Shown piece after piece: positions 8,419-16,651 of a stretch of 62,444 nucleotides of DNA. This DNA comes from JBCCGR01 sp039029195 (GTDB lineage Bacteria > Pseudomonadota > Alphaproteobacteria > Rhizobiales > Rhizobiaceae): contig JBCCGR010000025.1 of assembly GCA_039029195.1 (NCBI GenBank), forward strand, positions 1 through 62,444, read 5' to 3'. How positions within the stretch are numbered: position 1 is the stretch's first letter; every line of letters begins with the position of its first letter. Both the position numbers and the translations under genes were made by a program. The notes under the pieces were generated by a model, which saw only the letters and a program-made list of their open reading frames with translations, did not search any database and was not told the origin of the DNA.

Positions 8419-9312
8419 TCAAGATGACGAGGCCGACTGCGCGTTGTTTTCCGTTTCTGCCGGCCGCTTCAAATTGAGGAGATTTCCCAGAAGAATGAGA
8501 GCGGCACCCAGCACCGAATAAGCGTCCATGGCTTCCGAATAGATCAGCCACCCGGCCACGGCCGTCAGCGGCACGCGCAGGAAGTCCATGGGAACCACAA
8601 TAGTTGCATCGGCGTAAAGCATCGCCCGGGCCATGCAGTAATGCGAGAACGTGCCGCAGAAGGCGACCAGCACAATCCAGCCCCAAGCGTCCGAAGGCAC
8701 GGGCTGCCACACAAACAGGCACGGGATGATGCCGATCACCGACTGAATGATGAGCATCCAGAAGATGATGCGTACAACACTGTCCGTCCGAGTGAGGGTC
8801 TTCACCAGTACCACCGAGACACTGAACCCAAGCGCTGCGACAAGCGATACGATGTGTCCCGGTTCAATGGCGGTTACACCAGGGCGGATGATGATGAACA
8901 CGCCCGCAAGACCCAGCACGATGGCCGCGACCTTCCAGCGATTGATGCTCTCTCCGATGAAGAGTGCAGCCAGTATGGCCGTCCACAAGGGCATGGTGAA
9001 CTCAATCGAAACCACCTCACCAAGCGGGATCAGCGTGACGGCGAGCAGCCATGAATATTGCGCGCCGTAGTGTACGACATTGCGGCTGAGATGGCGCAGG
9101 GGACGTTTCGTTTTCATGGCGGAAAATCCGCCAGCCGCCATCACCAGCGGTAAAAGCATGAAAAAGCCGATGATGGAGCGCAGCTCCATCACCTGAAACA
9201 CGCTGATTTCGCGTGCAGCTTCCCGTCCGGCAACGGCCATCGTGAGCATGGCCATGAGCCAGCCGCTCATCCAGAGCGCGGCTCTGGCGTTGGACGGTTG
9301 CGGTGCGGTCAT
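8419..9312 (-). CDS. DMT-superfamily (EamA) transporter
   Basis: The product is 297 residues with ten predicted membrane segments in two EamA halves (for example GEVVSIEFTMPLWTAILAALF, then GYxx-like FCGTFSHYCMARAM). It is a likely metabolite exporter of unknown substrate. The ATG at 9312 overlaps the TGA of the upstream transporter (ATGA), which suggests translational coupling. A longer in-frame extension is rejected because it reads through the upstream gene. Confidence 0.85.
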   Translation of the reverse strand: MTAPQPSNARAALWMSGWLMAMLTMAVAGREAAREISVFQVMELRSIIGFFMLLPLVMAAGGFSAMKTKRPLRHLSRNVVHYGAQYSWLLAVTLIPLGEVVSIEFTMPLWTAILAALFIGESINRWKVAAIVLGLAGVFIIIRPGVTAIEPGHIVSLVAALGFSVSVVLVKTLTRTDSVVRIIFWMLIIQSVIGIIPCLFVWQPVPSDAWGWIVLVAFCGTFSHYCMARAMLYADATIVVPMDFLRVPLTAVAGWLIYSEAMDAYSVLGAALILLGNLLNLKRPAETENNAQSASSS

Positions 9313-10235
9313 TGAGCGGGGGCGCCGTGTTTCTGGGTCAGGTGTTCGCGATAAATCACATAGAGCCCGGCGGCAATGGTGATCATGATGCCCCAGGCAG
9401 CCAGACCGTTGGGCAGGTCTTTGAAAATCAGCCATCCGAAGAAGGTCGCAATGGGAATTTCAAGATATTGCATGGGTGCAAGCGTGCTCGCCGGCGCAAA
9501 TCGCAGCGACCAGGTCATCAGCAGGTGCGCAGATGTTCCCATCACCCCGGTCGCGGCCATAAGCAGTGCGTCGGTTTGCGATGGCCAGACCAGTTGCATA
9601 TCCGAAATGCCAGTGTCGCGGCCGGCCAGATAAATCACACTGAGCAATATTACCGCCATGACCCCATTGCTCGCCTGAAGCGCAATCGGGTCCACATCGC
9701 GGGCAAGCTGGCGCGTCACCAGAATGAAAAAGGCAAATATGAACGCGACACCCAGCGGCAGCAGTGCCGCAGCGCCCACATTCACAAAGCTCGGCTGGAT
9801 AACGAGCAGCGTGCCGCAAAACCCCACCACACAGGCAGCGAGCCGCCGCCACCCAACCTGCTCGCCCAGCACATAACGTCCCAGCAGCAGCATGATGAAT
9901 GGCATCACGAAGGCAATTGCCACAGCGTCAGCCAGCGGCAGGTAGCGCAGCGCCAGAAACATCAGGCCAATGCCCACAATGTGCAGGATGGTGCGAATGG
10001 TTGATAGCCAAAACACCTTCCGCTCCATCCGCAGCGTCAGGTTTGAGTACCACACGATGGGAAGCATCAACGCGGCCTGCGCAAAGAAGCGCACAAGCAA
10101 CAGTTCAATCAGTGGAATCGTGCCGCCAAGAATCTTCGCCACCGCGTCCCCAAGCGGTGCGAGAACGCAAAAGCCGAACATTAACAGGATGCCAAGCAGG
10201 GGCCTGTCTGAAGAATCCAATTGTGCGGTGGTCAT
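9309..10235 (-). CDS. DMT-superfamily (EamA) transporter
   Basis: The product is 308 residues with ten hydrophobic segments in two repeated EamA domains. It is similar in architecture to its overlapping downstream neighbour (8419-9312), so the pair may be an old duplication or work as a heteromeric exporter. The substrate is unknown. The pair is followed by tsaC on the same strand. It diverges from the DUF1176-like gene at 10337 across about 100 bp. Confidence 0.85.
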   Translation of the reverse strand: MTTAQLDSSDRPLLGILLMFGFCVLAPLGDAVAKILGGTIPLIELLLVRFFAQAALMLPIVWYSNLTLRMERKVFWLSTIRTILHIVGIGLMFLALRYLPLADAVAIAFVMPFIMLLLGRYVLGEQVGWRRLAACVVGFCGTLLVIQPSFVNVGAAALLPLGVAFIFAFFILVTRQLARDVDPIALQASNGVMAVILLSVIYLAGRDTGISDMQLVWPSQTDALLMAATGVMGTSAHLLMTWSLRFAPASTLAPMQYLEIPIATFFGWLIFKDLPNGLAAWGIMITIAAGLYVIYREHLTQKHGAPAQ

Positions 10236-10336
10236 GGGCGGAGACTAGTGCCGTGTCTGGTCGTGCGCAATTGCAATCTTGGCGTTCGCTCATTAGCGTT
10301 TGACTCCTTCAAGCAAGAACAAGAGCGGTCGCGGTT

Positions 10337-10924
10337 TTGTACTTTCGATTTCTGTCAATGGCTGTTGTCACCGCCTGTTCGCTTTCCGCCGGGTTTGCTC
10401 AGGAGCGATCAGCGTTCGACCGCAAAATCATGCAGGCTGCGCTCGGTTTTCACCAAACAACCGCGCTTTGCGCCCTCGAAGATCGAACGTTCGAAAACAG
10501 CGAACTCATTCGATTTTCTGCTTCCAGCCACGTGGTTCTCATCGTGTGCGAACGCCATGCCTATCAGACAAGCCATGTGGCCTACAGCGTGTCGGGAGAA
10601 AGCGATCCCTATGTTGAACTTTTGAGTTTCCCGGACAATGCCGACGGCCAAAAGTGGACCGCGTCCCATCGCATCATTTCACCGGATTGGAACGGCGAAA
10701 CCAAACGACTGACGACCTTTTATAAAGGCCGGGGCATCGGCGATTGCGGATCTAGTGCCGTTTATCGATGGGAAGACCATGCATTCATTCCGGAGGAGGT
10801 CCGGTTCCAGACCTGTTGTTGGGACGAGGAAAGTTTTGAAACCGTCCCGGCCTGCAAGAAAATCAAGGATGATTATCCGATCCCCGAAGACGAATGGCCC
10901 GTGGTGTTCCGGATTGACCGGTAA
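10337..10924 (+). CDS. Exported DUF1176-like protein
   Basis: The product is 195 residues with a signal peptide (FLSMAVVTACSLSAGFAQ). The C-terminal part holds TFYKGRGIGDCGSSAVYRW, which matches the GRGLGDCG-type signature I associate with DUF1176 periplasmic proteins. Five or more cysteines suggest disulfides. The frame opens with TTG at 10337, which keeps a positively charged n-region; ATG at 10358 is an alternative. The function is unknown. It reads into the GNAT gene with a 24-nt gap. Confidence 0.7.
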   Translation: MYFRFLSMAVVTACSLSAGFAQERSAFDRKIMQAALGFHQTTALCALEDRTFENSELIRFSASSHVVLIVCERHAYQTSHVAYSVSGESDPYVELLSFPDNADGQKWTASHRIISPDWNGETKRLTTFYKGRGIGDCGSSAVYRWEDHAFIPEEVRFQTCCWDEESFETVPACKKIKDDYPIPEDEWPVVFRIDR

Positions 10925-10948
10925 GGATTGAACTTCAAGCGAGGTTTT

Positions 10949-11473
10949 ATGCAGGCGAAAATTCTCGAGATAGAAAGCCGCGATATCGACCGCTGGCTTC
11001 CCGGTCTGTCAGACATTCTCCATGCAAGCGTGCTGGATGGCGCGAGCGTCGGGTTCATCGAACCATTTCAACTGCGGGATGCGAACCGCTTCTGGCAGGA
11101 GACGATCACTCCAGCGGTTACCGCCGGTGATCGCCGATTGTGGATTGCGACAGTGGATGACCGTGCCGTCGGCACGGCGCAGCTTGCCCTGGGCATGCCC
11201 GGAAACCAACAGCATCGCGCCGAAGTTTCAAAAATGCTGGTTCATCCACACGCCCGCCGCAAAGGCATTGCCCGCGCCCTGATGGATGCGCTGATTGAAA
11301 CAGCACTAGCGGAAAACCGGTCGCTTATCACCCTCGACACCAGAACCGGTGATCCGGCAACCGCGCTATATCAGTCGTTCGGCTTTCAGGTTGCTGGCGA
11401 GATCCCGTTCTTCTGCCGCGCGCCAAACCGCGACGCGCTGGAAGCAACCACATACATGTACAAGGTTCTGTAA
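10949..11473 (+). CDS. GNAT-family N-acetyltransferase
   Basis: The product is 174 residues. The acetyl-CoA loop is VHPHARRKGIARAL (the Q/RxxGxG/A pattern), preceded by EVSKMLV and followed by LDTRTGDPATALYQSFGF, typical of GNAT enzymes. The substrate is unknown. The start ATG at 10949 has GAGG about 5 nt upstream; the TTG at 10928 is a weaker option. It lies in a tight run with the YdcZ-like gene (1-nt gap), so the two are probably cotranscribed. Confidence 0.88.
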   Translation: MQAKILEIESRDIDRWLPGLSDILHASVLDGASVGFIEPFQLRDANRFWQETITPAVTAGDRRLWIATVDDRAVGTAQLALGMPGNQQHRAEVSKMLVHPHARRKGIARALMDALIETALAENRSLITLDTRTGDPATALYQSFGFQVAGEIPFFCRAPNRDALEATTYMYKVL

Positions 11474-11474
11474 C

Positions 11475-11933
11475 ATGGCATTGAATTTCCTCACGCTGAG
11501 CCTGATCGCCCTGTCCTTTACGGGAGGTGCGCTGGTGGCCGCACAAGGGCCGATTTACGCCCGCATGGCATCAGATTTCAGCAGCCCGATTGTTACCGCA
11601 CTGGTCGGTTTCAGCGTGGCAACGATTGCGCTGATCATCATCACCTTCACCACCGGCGTGCGGTTGCCGGAAGCCGCAGAACTCCGTGCCGTTCCCTGGT
11701 GGGCCTGGGTTGGCGGGCTGATCGGCGTGTTTCAGGTGCTGGTTTCGATTTTTGCCGTGCCCGTGCTTGGCGTGGGCATGTTTATGGTTGTCGTCGTTTT
11801 CGGGCAGCTTATCGCCAGCCATGTCTACGACCATTTTGGTTTGCTCGGCGTTGAGGTGCGAGAAATCTCGCTCACCAACTGGATCGGGCTGGGGCTGATT
11901 GTATCGGGAGTGATGCTGACCAGCCTGCGGTGA
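11475..11933 (+). CDS. YdcZ/DUF606-type DMT membrane protein
   Basis: The product is 152 residues with five predicted membrane helices. It is a half-length DMT protein of the YdcZ (DUF606) type (ALVAAQGPIYARMA near the N-terminus, GLIVSGVMLTSLR at the C-terminus). Such proteins probably dimerise to form an exporter. The ATG at 11475 follows the GNAT stop by one base. The substrate is unknown. Confidence 0.8.
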   Translation: MALNFLTLSLIALSFTGGALVAAQGPIYARMASDFSSPIVTALVGFSVATIALIIITFTTGVRLPEAAELRAVPWWAWVGGLIGVFQVLVSIFAVPVLGVGMFMVVVVFGQLIASHVYDHFGLLGVEVREISLTNWIGLGLIVSGVMLTSLR

Positions 11934-12026
11934 TTGCGTATCAACATCCAATCTCTGGACAATCCCGCCACAACAGGGGCACACTTTAAACAGCAGACTG
12001 GAACCATCGCGTGGGAGGAGAGGGGC

Positions 12027-12896
12027 ATGGGACTTCCGATTGGCATTTTAACGATTTATGGCGCGCTGGCCATCTGGGCCCTGCTGTTGGCGCGTAGCCT
12101 ACGCTCCGGAACCTATCACGCCTTTTTCTGGTTCGGCATTGCGCTGATGCTCTATCTCAATGTCGGTTACCTGCTGAACGGTGTTCCTCAATCCATCGCG
12201 TTTTTCATTGGCATTTATGATGTGCTCATCAATCTGGGTCTGACCAGCGCCGATAGCGTTGCCGCCGTTCAGGCCTGTCCCGACAATGCCTGCACAGTCT
12301 GGGGTGAGACGTTTGAAAACCATCCCGCCTGGGGCGTTGCCTTTTACGACCGTTTTGCCAACGGCCCGGAATTCCGCTCCACGCTTTTGTATGGCCACAT
12401 CATCTTCAATTCGATTGCCTTTGTGCTGGTGCATGTTCAGCTTCTACGCCCCGGTGGCAACGGATTTGGGCAACACAGGCTTCTGGGCCGTGTGACCTTC
12501 GCAGCACTCACGCTGTCGCTCATCTGTGCTGTGTGGCTTGCCTCGCAGCACGGACCGGTGACCCAATATGGTGGCCCGCTGGCTGAATATGGCTTTTATT
12601 CCATGGCGGCCTTTGTCTACGGCTCTGCCATTCTGGGCATACTCGCCATCCGTTCAGGCGATGCTGATCGTCACCGGGTTTGGATGTTCCGTTTCGCCGG
12701 GTCCATGTGGGGCTCGTTCTGGCTGTTTAGGGTGATGTTGTTCGTGCTCGATCCGCTTTTGCGCAATGTGGAGGCCGCTGCCATCCTCATCTGCATTTGG
12801 GGGTCCGCACCGTTGGGCATTCTGCTTGGGGAACTCGTGCGCCGCCGCCTCGATCGCACCGCGGCACCAAGCCGCTCAATGATGCCAGCGGAATAG
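12027..12896 (+). CDS. DUF2306-like multi-pass membrane protein
   Basis: The product is 289 residues with about seven hydrophobic segments. The conserved-looking core is LLYGHIIFNSIAFVLVHVQ, GQHRLLGRV and DRHRVWMFR. These histidine-bearing segments resemble DUF2306 predicted membrane proteins. The ATG at 12027 has a strong purine-rich site (GGGAGGAGAGGGG) just upstream, so the longer in-frame extension to 11934 is not used. The function is unknown. Confidence 0.7.
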   Translation: MGLPIGILTIYGALAIWALLLARSLRSGTYHAFFWFGIALMLYLNVGYLLNGVPQSIAFFIGIYDVLINLGLTSADSVAAVQACPDNACTVWGETFENHPAWGVAFYDRFANGPEFRSTLLYGHIIFNSIAFVLVHVQLLRPGGNGFGQHRLLGRVTFAALTLSLICAVWLASQHGPVTQYGGPLAEYGFYSMAAFVYGSAILGILAIRSGDADRHRVWMFRFAGSMWGSFWLFRVMLFVLDPLLRNVEAAAILICIWGSAPLGILLGELVRRRLDRTAAPSRSMMPAE

Positions 12897-12932
12897 TTCC
12901 ACGCTCCTTTTCTTCGTCTCAAAATCTGCGAT

Positions 12933-12946
12933 GGAACAGGTGTTCC
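12933..12946. promoter_or_regulatory. Operator-like inverted repeat GGAACA-GG-TGTTCC
   Basis: A perfect 6+6 inverted repeat with a 2-nt spacer. It is nested in a larger one (GGAACAGG at 12933-12940 and CCTGTTCC at 12951-12958). It lies about 115 nt upstream of the small exported-peptide start. The plus strand also reads GGAAC-N16-GTT (12933-12956), close to the GGAAC-N16/17-CGTT promoter of alphaproteobacterial EcfG sigma factors. Confidence 0.5.
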
Positions 12947-12969
12947 TGAACCTGTTCCACTGATCTCCT

Positions 12970-13043
12970 ACATTGTGGTCATCGGAAGCAAGTAAACCTT
13001 CCACTCGCGAAACAGCACACGCGAAACAGCACACGCGAAACAC
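12970..13043 (+). promoter_or_regulatory. Conserved leader block with 14-nt tandem repeat
   Basis: Bases 12970-12991 are identical to the reverse complement of 81-102. Next come 2.6 copies of the 14-mer GCGAAACAGCACAC (13007-13020, 13021-13034, partial 13035-13042). The ribosome site of the small peptide gene follows directly. Presumed 5' UTR or promoter element. Confidence 0.55.
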
Positions 13044-13061
13044 AAAGAGGAGTGAAATGAG

Positions 13062-13214
13062 ATGAACACCGTACAAATCACCAGCCTTGGCATCGTGATC
13101 GCAATGATCATCGGGACCGTAGCCTTCTCTACCCAGGCCGATGCAGGCCCATTGATTTCCTGGGGCTGGCCGTTCGCCCCTGAAGGCGGCCTCGGCACCA
13201 CCCGATTTAGGTAG
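13062..13214 (+). CDS. 50-residue exported peptide
   Basis: Starts at ATG 13062 with AGGAG 10 nt upstream and ends at TAG 13212-13214. The first 28 residues form a signal-like or membrane helix (GIVIAMIIGTVAFSTQADA). The predicted mature peptide is about 22 residues, Gly/Pro/Trp-rich (PLISWGWPFAPEGG..). A good terminator follows at 13264. It shares regulatory DNA with the small gene at the left edge but not its coding sequence. The function is unknown. Confidence 0.65.
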   Translation: MNTVQITSLGIVIAMIIGTVAFSTQADAGPLISWGWPFAPEGGLGTTRFR

Positions 13215-13263
13215 TTAGAATTCGGGCAGTCACTCAATTGGCCCCTGCGTCGATTGTCCGGAT

Positions 13264-13300
13264 CACCCCGGAGCTGCAAGGCTCCGGGGTGTATCTTTTT
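13264..13300 (+). terminator. Intrinsic terminator
   Basis: An 11-bp perfect stem CACCCCGGAGC / GCTCCGGGGTG (13264-13274 and 13281-13291) is followed by TATCTTTTT. It ends the 50-residue peptide transcript. It may also stop the convergent L,D-transpeptidase. Confidence 0.8.
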
Positions 13301-13323
13301 CAGACGGCCCGCACCCGTACGTG

Positions 13324-13902
13324 CTAAATCACAACCACTTTCGCGCCAATTGGCACCCGCTCGTAGAGATCCGTCACATGCGCATTGAGCATGCGAATGC
13401 AACCGTTCGAAACCGAGCGCCCGATCGACCAGGGCTGGGTGGTGCCATGGATGCGGTAGAGCGTGTCGCGCTTGCCCTTGTAGAGATAAAGCGCCCGCGC
13501 ACCGAGCGGGTTGTTTGGCCCACCAGGCAGACCCTTCGCATAGCGCGCATACTTTTTCGGCTCGCGGCGGATCATGTTTTGCGTCGGCGTCCAGCGCGGC
13601 CACTTTGCCTTGCGGGCGATGCGGGCTGAACCCTTGAAGGCAAGCCCGGCACGCCCTACGCCAACCCCATACCGGCGGGCACGGAAGGGCGTTTCCACGA
13701 GATAGAGAAAGTGGTTTGCCGGATCGACGATTATGGTGCCCGGCCGATGGCCACGGAACGGCACGCCTTGCGGTTCAAACCGGGAATCCAGCTTGAATTT
13801 CTTGCGGAACTTTTTGGTGTGGTGCGCCTCGGCTGTCGCTGGGAGATGAGCGCCGATTACACCCGCCAGCCCGAGGGCCAGCAGACTTCGTCTGTTGATC
13901 AT
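13324..13902 (-). CDS. L,D-transpeptidase (YkuD domain), Tat-type leader
   Basis: The product is 192 residues. The N-terminus (NRRSLLALGLAGVIG) looks like a Tat signal. The YkuD catalytic motif is complete: H152 in HGTTQPWSIG and S165-x-G167-C168-x-R170 in SVSNGCIRM. It cross-links peptidoglycan (3-3 bonds) or anchors proteins to it in the periplasm. Downstream lies the terminator at 13264. The Cys-rich small gene upstream on the same strand could share its transcript. Confidence 0.92.
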   Translation of the reverse strand: MINRRSLLALGLAGVIGAHLPATAEAHHTKKFRKKFKLDSRFEPQGVPFRGHRPGTIIVDPANHFLYLVETPFRARRYGVGVGRAGLAFKGSARIARKAKWPRWTPTQNMIRREPKKYARYAKGLPGGPNNPLGARALYLYKGKRDTLYRIHGTTQPWSIGRSVSNGCIRMLNAHVTDLYERVPIGAKVVVI

Positions 13903-13957
13903 GAGAAAATCCTTTGAAATCAGTTATTTGGCCACGCGAATGCGGGCATCCTGAAGA

Positions 13958-14305
13958 TCAAAGGACGTGTCGCGGCGGTCGCTTCAGCGGATCGGGGGGA
14001 TTGCTCACACCGAACTGGCTGTCGGTCAGTTCCAGGTTCACCATGCGCTGAGGTGGAGAAAAACTCTTCACATCGGGAAGGATGGAACAGCTCATTGAGC
14101 AGGTGCCGGACTCTTCCTGCACCACCTGATCGGGACAACAGTCGCGATTTGTTTCTGGTGCCCCGACAGTAGCCGCGGCAACTTCAGTCACCGCTTCAGC
14201 AGCAACTACCGCCGAGCCGTCAAAAGCAAGCGCCAGCCGATCCTTCAACCCGCTGGCTGCGAAGGTGAGGCAGAAAACAGAAACAAGAACAATCAGCCTG
14301 TGCAT
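13958..14305 (-). CDS. Small exported Cys-rich protein
   Basis: The product is 115 residues starting MHRLIVLVSVFCLTFAA (signal peptide or anchor). An Ala/Val-rich linker is followed by a cluster of four cysteines in RDCCPDQ and TCSMSCS, then a Pro-rich tail. The cysteine spacing could bind a metal or form two disulfides. No family is recognised. ATG 14305 was chosen over 14323 because it begins the charged n-region. It lies 55 bp upstream of the L,D-transpeptidase start. Confidence 0.6.
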   Translation of the reverse strand: MHRLIVLVSVFCLTFAASGLKDRLALAFDGSAVVAAEAVTEVAAATVGAPETNRDCCPDQVVQEESGTCSMSCSILPDVKSFSPPQRMVNLELTDSQFGVSNPPDPLKRPPRHVL

Positions 14306-14436
14306 GGAGGACATATAACCCAACGTGATGCAATCCGGGTTAATTGCCGGGTCACATCTGTGTGAGGGGACGACAGCGAGATCGGCAAGACCATCCTATG
14401 TGGAAATTTCCAGCAATGGAAAAGTTCCACGCCCAG

Positions 14437-14594
14437 TCCTTCGACCGGCTCACGGTGAAGGAGTGGAACAAACATTGCGGCTTATTGAGCTGGATTGCCG
14501 CTGTGGCGGCAATGACAAATGGAAGTGCAGGATTGTCGTGCGGCTCAAACTGACATGAACCCTACGTTGTCACCCCCGCAACAGCGGGGGTCCA
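14437..14594. repeat. Cluster of three palindromic intergenic repeats
   Basis: 14437-14462 (TCCTTCGACCGGC..GTGAAGGA, a widespread proteobacterial type), 14491-14516 (TGGATTGCCGC..GCGGCAATGAC) and 14569-14594 (GTCACCCCCGC..GCGGGGGTCCA). The last two have close relatives at 62421-62443 and 62345-62370. They fill the 14306-14678 gap, in which no gene is supported. Confidence 0.65.
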
Positions 14595-14678
14595 GGATGG
14601 TAGGCCGTTGAATTCAGTTGTTTGGCGCGCTTTGCCGATTGATAAACTTTCCAAACGGAAAGGGACGCGCGCCCCTCT

Positions 14679-16529
14679 CTAGGCAGCGATGGTGCCGCTG
14701 TCGGCTTCAAAGCCGCCCCAGTCGCCCTGCAGAACCAGATGCCCGTCTTCCAGCTCCTCATAACGGCTGGGTTCGGGCGTGTAGTCGAGCGGGAACACGG
14801 GTGAGGGGATTGGCTTGAAATTCAGATCCCCTTTGAGGCTGCGCACGTTCGGATCGGCAATCGGCACCGCCGAAAGCAGCGACTTCGTATAGGGGTGCTG
14901 CGGGTTTTCAAAAATCTGCCGACGTGTGCCCAGCTCAACGATACGGCCCAGATACATCACACCAACCCGGTGGCTCACCCGCTCCACTACGGCCATATCG
15001 TGCGAGATGAACAGGAACGAAATGCCAAGATTGACCTGCAGTTCCATCAGCAGGTTGAGCACTTCGGCCTGAACCGAAACGTCCAGCGCTGAAACCGCCT
15101 CGTCAGCAATAATGAGCTTGGGATTGAGTGCAAGTGCCCGGGCAATCGCCACCCTTTGTCTCTGACCGCCAGACATTTCGTGCGGGTATCGGTCGAGAAA
15201 AGCGCGCGGCAGACGCACTGCATCAAAGAGGCCTGCCACTTGGTCCCGAAGGGCACCACCGCTTGCCCGATCGAAGTTGCGCAAGGGTGCAGCGACCTGT
15301 TCAAACAGTTTGATTTTTGGATCGAGCGAGGCAAACGGATCCTGAAAGATCATCTGCATATCGACCCGCTTGTCGCGCATGTCCGATTGCGACAGCCCCA
15401 GTATATCAACACCGTCGAGCATCACCTTGCCGGCCATGGGTTCCACCAGCCGCAGGATCGAGCGCCCGCAAGTGGATTTTCCGCAACCGGATTCACCCAC
15501 CAGGCTCAGGGTCTGGCCGCGATTGATGGTGAAGGACACATCTTCCACGGCGTGAACATTGGCGACCGTGCGGCGCAGCATGCCGCCTTTGACCGGAAAG
15601 CGGGTGGTCAGCCCCTCGACCTCGAGCAGAACCTCATCGGTGCCTAAAATGGGTTTGATTTCAGCGGCTTCCGCGCCAACCAACTTCAGCGGTTCCGGAT
15701 TGGATTTGCCATTCATCTCACCAAGCTTCGGCACGGCAGAAAGCAGGGCCTTTGTGTAGTCGTGCTGCGGGTTGTTGAAGATTTCTTCGACCGTTCCTTC
15801 CTCAACCTTGTTGCCGCGGAACATCACCACGACCCGGTCGGCAACCTGCGCCACGACGGCCATATCGTGAGTGATGAACAGAACCGCAGCACCTGTCTCG
15901 CGTTTCAGCTTGTTGATGAGGGCGAGGATTTCCGCCTGAATGGTCACGTCGAGCGCGGTGGTGGGTTCATCGGCGATCAGCAGCCGGGGTTCACAAGCCA
16001 TCGCCATGGCGATCATCGCGCGTTGGCGCATTCCACCGGATAATTCGTGGGGAAACTGCTTCAGGCGGCGTTCCGGTTCGGGGATGCGAACCTGTTTCAG
16101 CAGCTCAATAGCCCGTTGTTCGGCTTCGGCCTTCGACATCTTTTTGTGGACCCGCAGGCCTTCGGACAGTTGCTGGCCCAGGGTGAAGACCGGGTTCAGC
16201 GCGGTCATGGGCTCCTGAAAAATCATGCCGATTTCGTTTCCACGAATGTGCCGCATGAAGTCCTGATCGGCCTTGGTCACGTCGGTCTGACCGCCATCCT
16301 TGCGATCAAACAGCAGCTTGCCACCGGTGATCTCGCCGCCGCCAAAGTCCACAAGCCGCATCAGGGAAAGCGCGGAGACCGATTTGCCGGAGCCAGATTC
16401 ACCAACCACACACAGCGTTTCGCCGGATTTGATGTCGAACGACACATCCTCCACGCCGACGACGGTGCCATCCATCGTCTCGAATTCGACACGCAACTCA
16501 CTGATTTCGGCGATTTTGGTTTCTGACAC
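14679..16529 (-). CDS. Double ATPase of a peptide/nickel-type ABC transporter
   Basis: The product is 616 residues with two fused nucleotide-binding domains of the DppD/DppF (GsiA, YejF) type. NBD1 has Walker A GESGSGKS, signature LSGGMRQR and Walker B LLIADEPTTALD. NBD2 has GESGCGKST, MSGGQRQR and LIIADEAVSALD. Each ends in the oligopeptide-type C-terminal region (HPYTKSLLSAVP). The start is GTG 16529, with GGGGAG eight bases upstream; a longer frame into the next gene is not used. No permease or binding-protein gene is adjacent. Confidence 0.88.
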   Translation of the reverse strand: MSETKIAEISELRVEFETMDGTVVGVEDVSFDIKSGETLCVVGESGSGKSVSALSLMRLVDFGGGEITGGKLLFDRKDGGQTDVTKADQDFMRHIRGNEIGMIFQEPMTALNPVFTLGQQLSEGLRVHKKMSKAEAEQRAIELLKQVRIPEPERRLKQFPHELSGGMRQRAMIAMAMACEPRLLIADEPTTALDVTIQAEILALINKLKRETGAAVLFITHDMAVVAQVADRVVVMFRGNKVEEGTVEEIFNNPQHDYTKALLSAVPKLGEMNGKSNPEPLKLVGAEAAEIKPILGTDEVLLEVEGLTTRFPVKGGMLRRTVANVHAVEDVSFTINRGQTLSLVGESGCGKSTCGRSILRLVEPMAGKVMLDGVDILGLSQSDMRDKRVDMQMIFQDPFASLDPKIKLFEQVAAPLRNFDRASGGALRDQVAGLFDAVRLPRAFLDRYPHEMSGGQRQRVAIARALALNPKLIIADEAVSALDVSVQAEVLNLLMELQVNLGISFLFISHDMAVVERVSHRVGVMYLGRIVELGTRRQIFENPQHPYTKSLLSAVPIADPNVRSLKGDLNFKPIPSPVFPLDYTPEPSRYEELEDGHLVLQGDWGGFEADSGTIAA

Positions 16530-16651
16530 GGCGTTACTCCCCAGCGACCGGTCGGGTTTGTTCCCGAACTTATTGGTTTCCGCTGTCAGAGTATCAACTG
16601 ATGGATTGCAGGCAACTCTTTTGGTGAATCCTTGCGGAAAAACTTGTTGCC

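Noticed and set aside
12933..12958. LexA (SOS) box of the GAAC-N7-GAAC / GTTC-N7-GTTC type
   Set aside because: The half-site spacings here are 8 and 10 nt, not 7, and the other two copies of the motif lack them.
13007..13042. CRISPR-like repeats
   Set aside because: The 14-nt units are directly adjacent with no spacers. No array or cas gene is present in the window.
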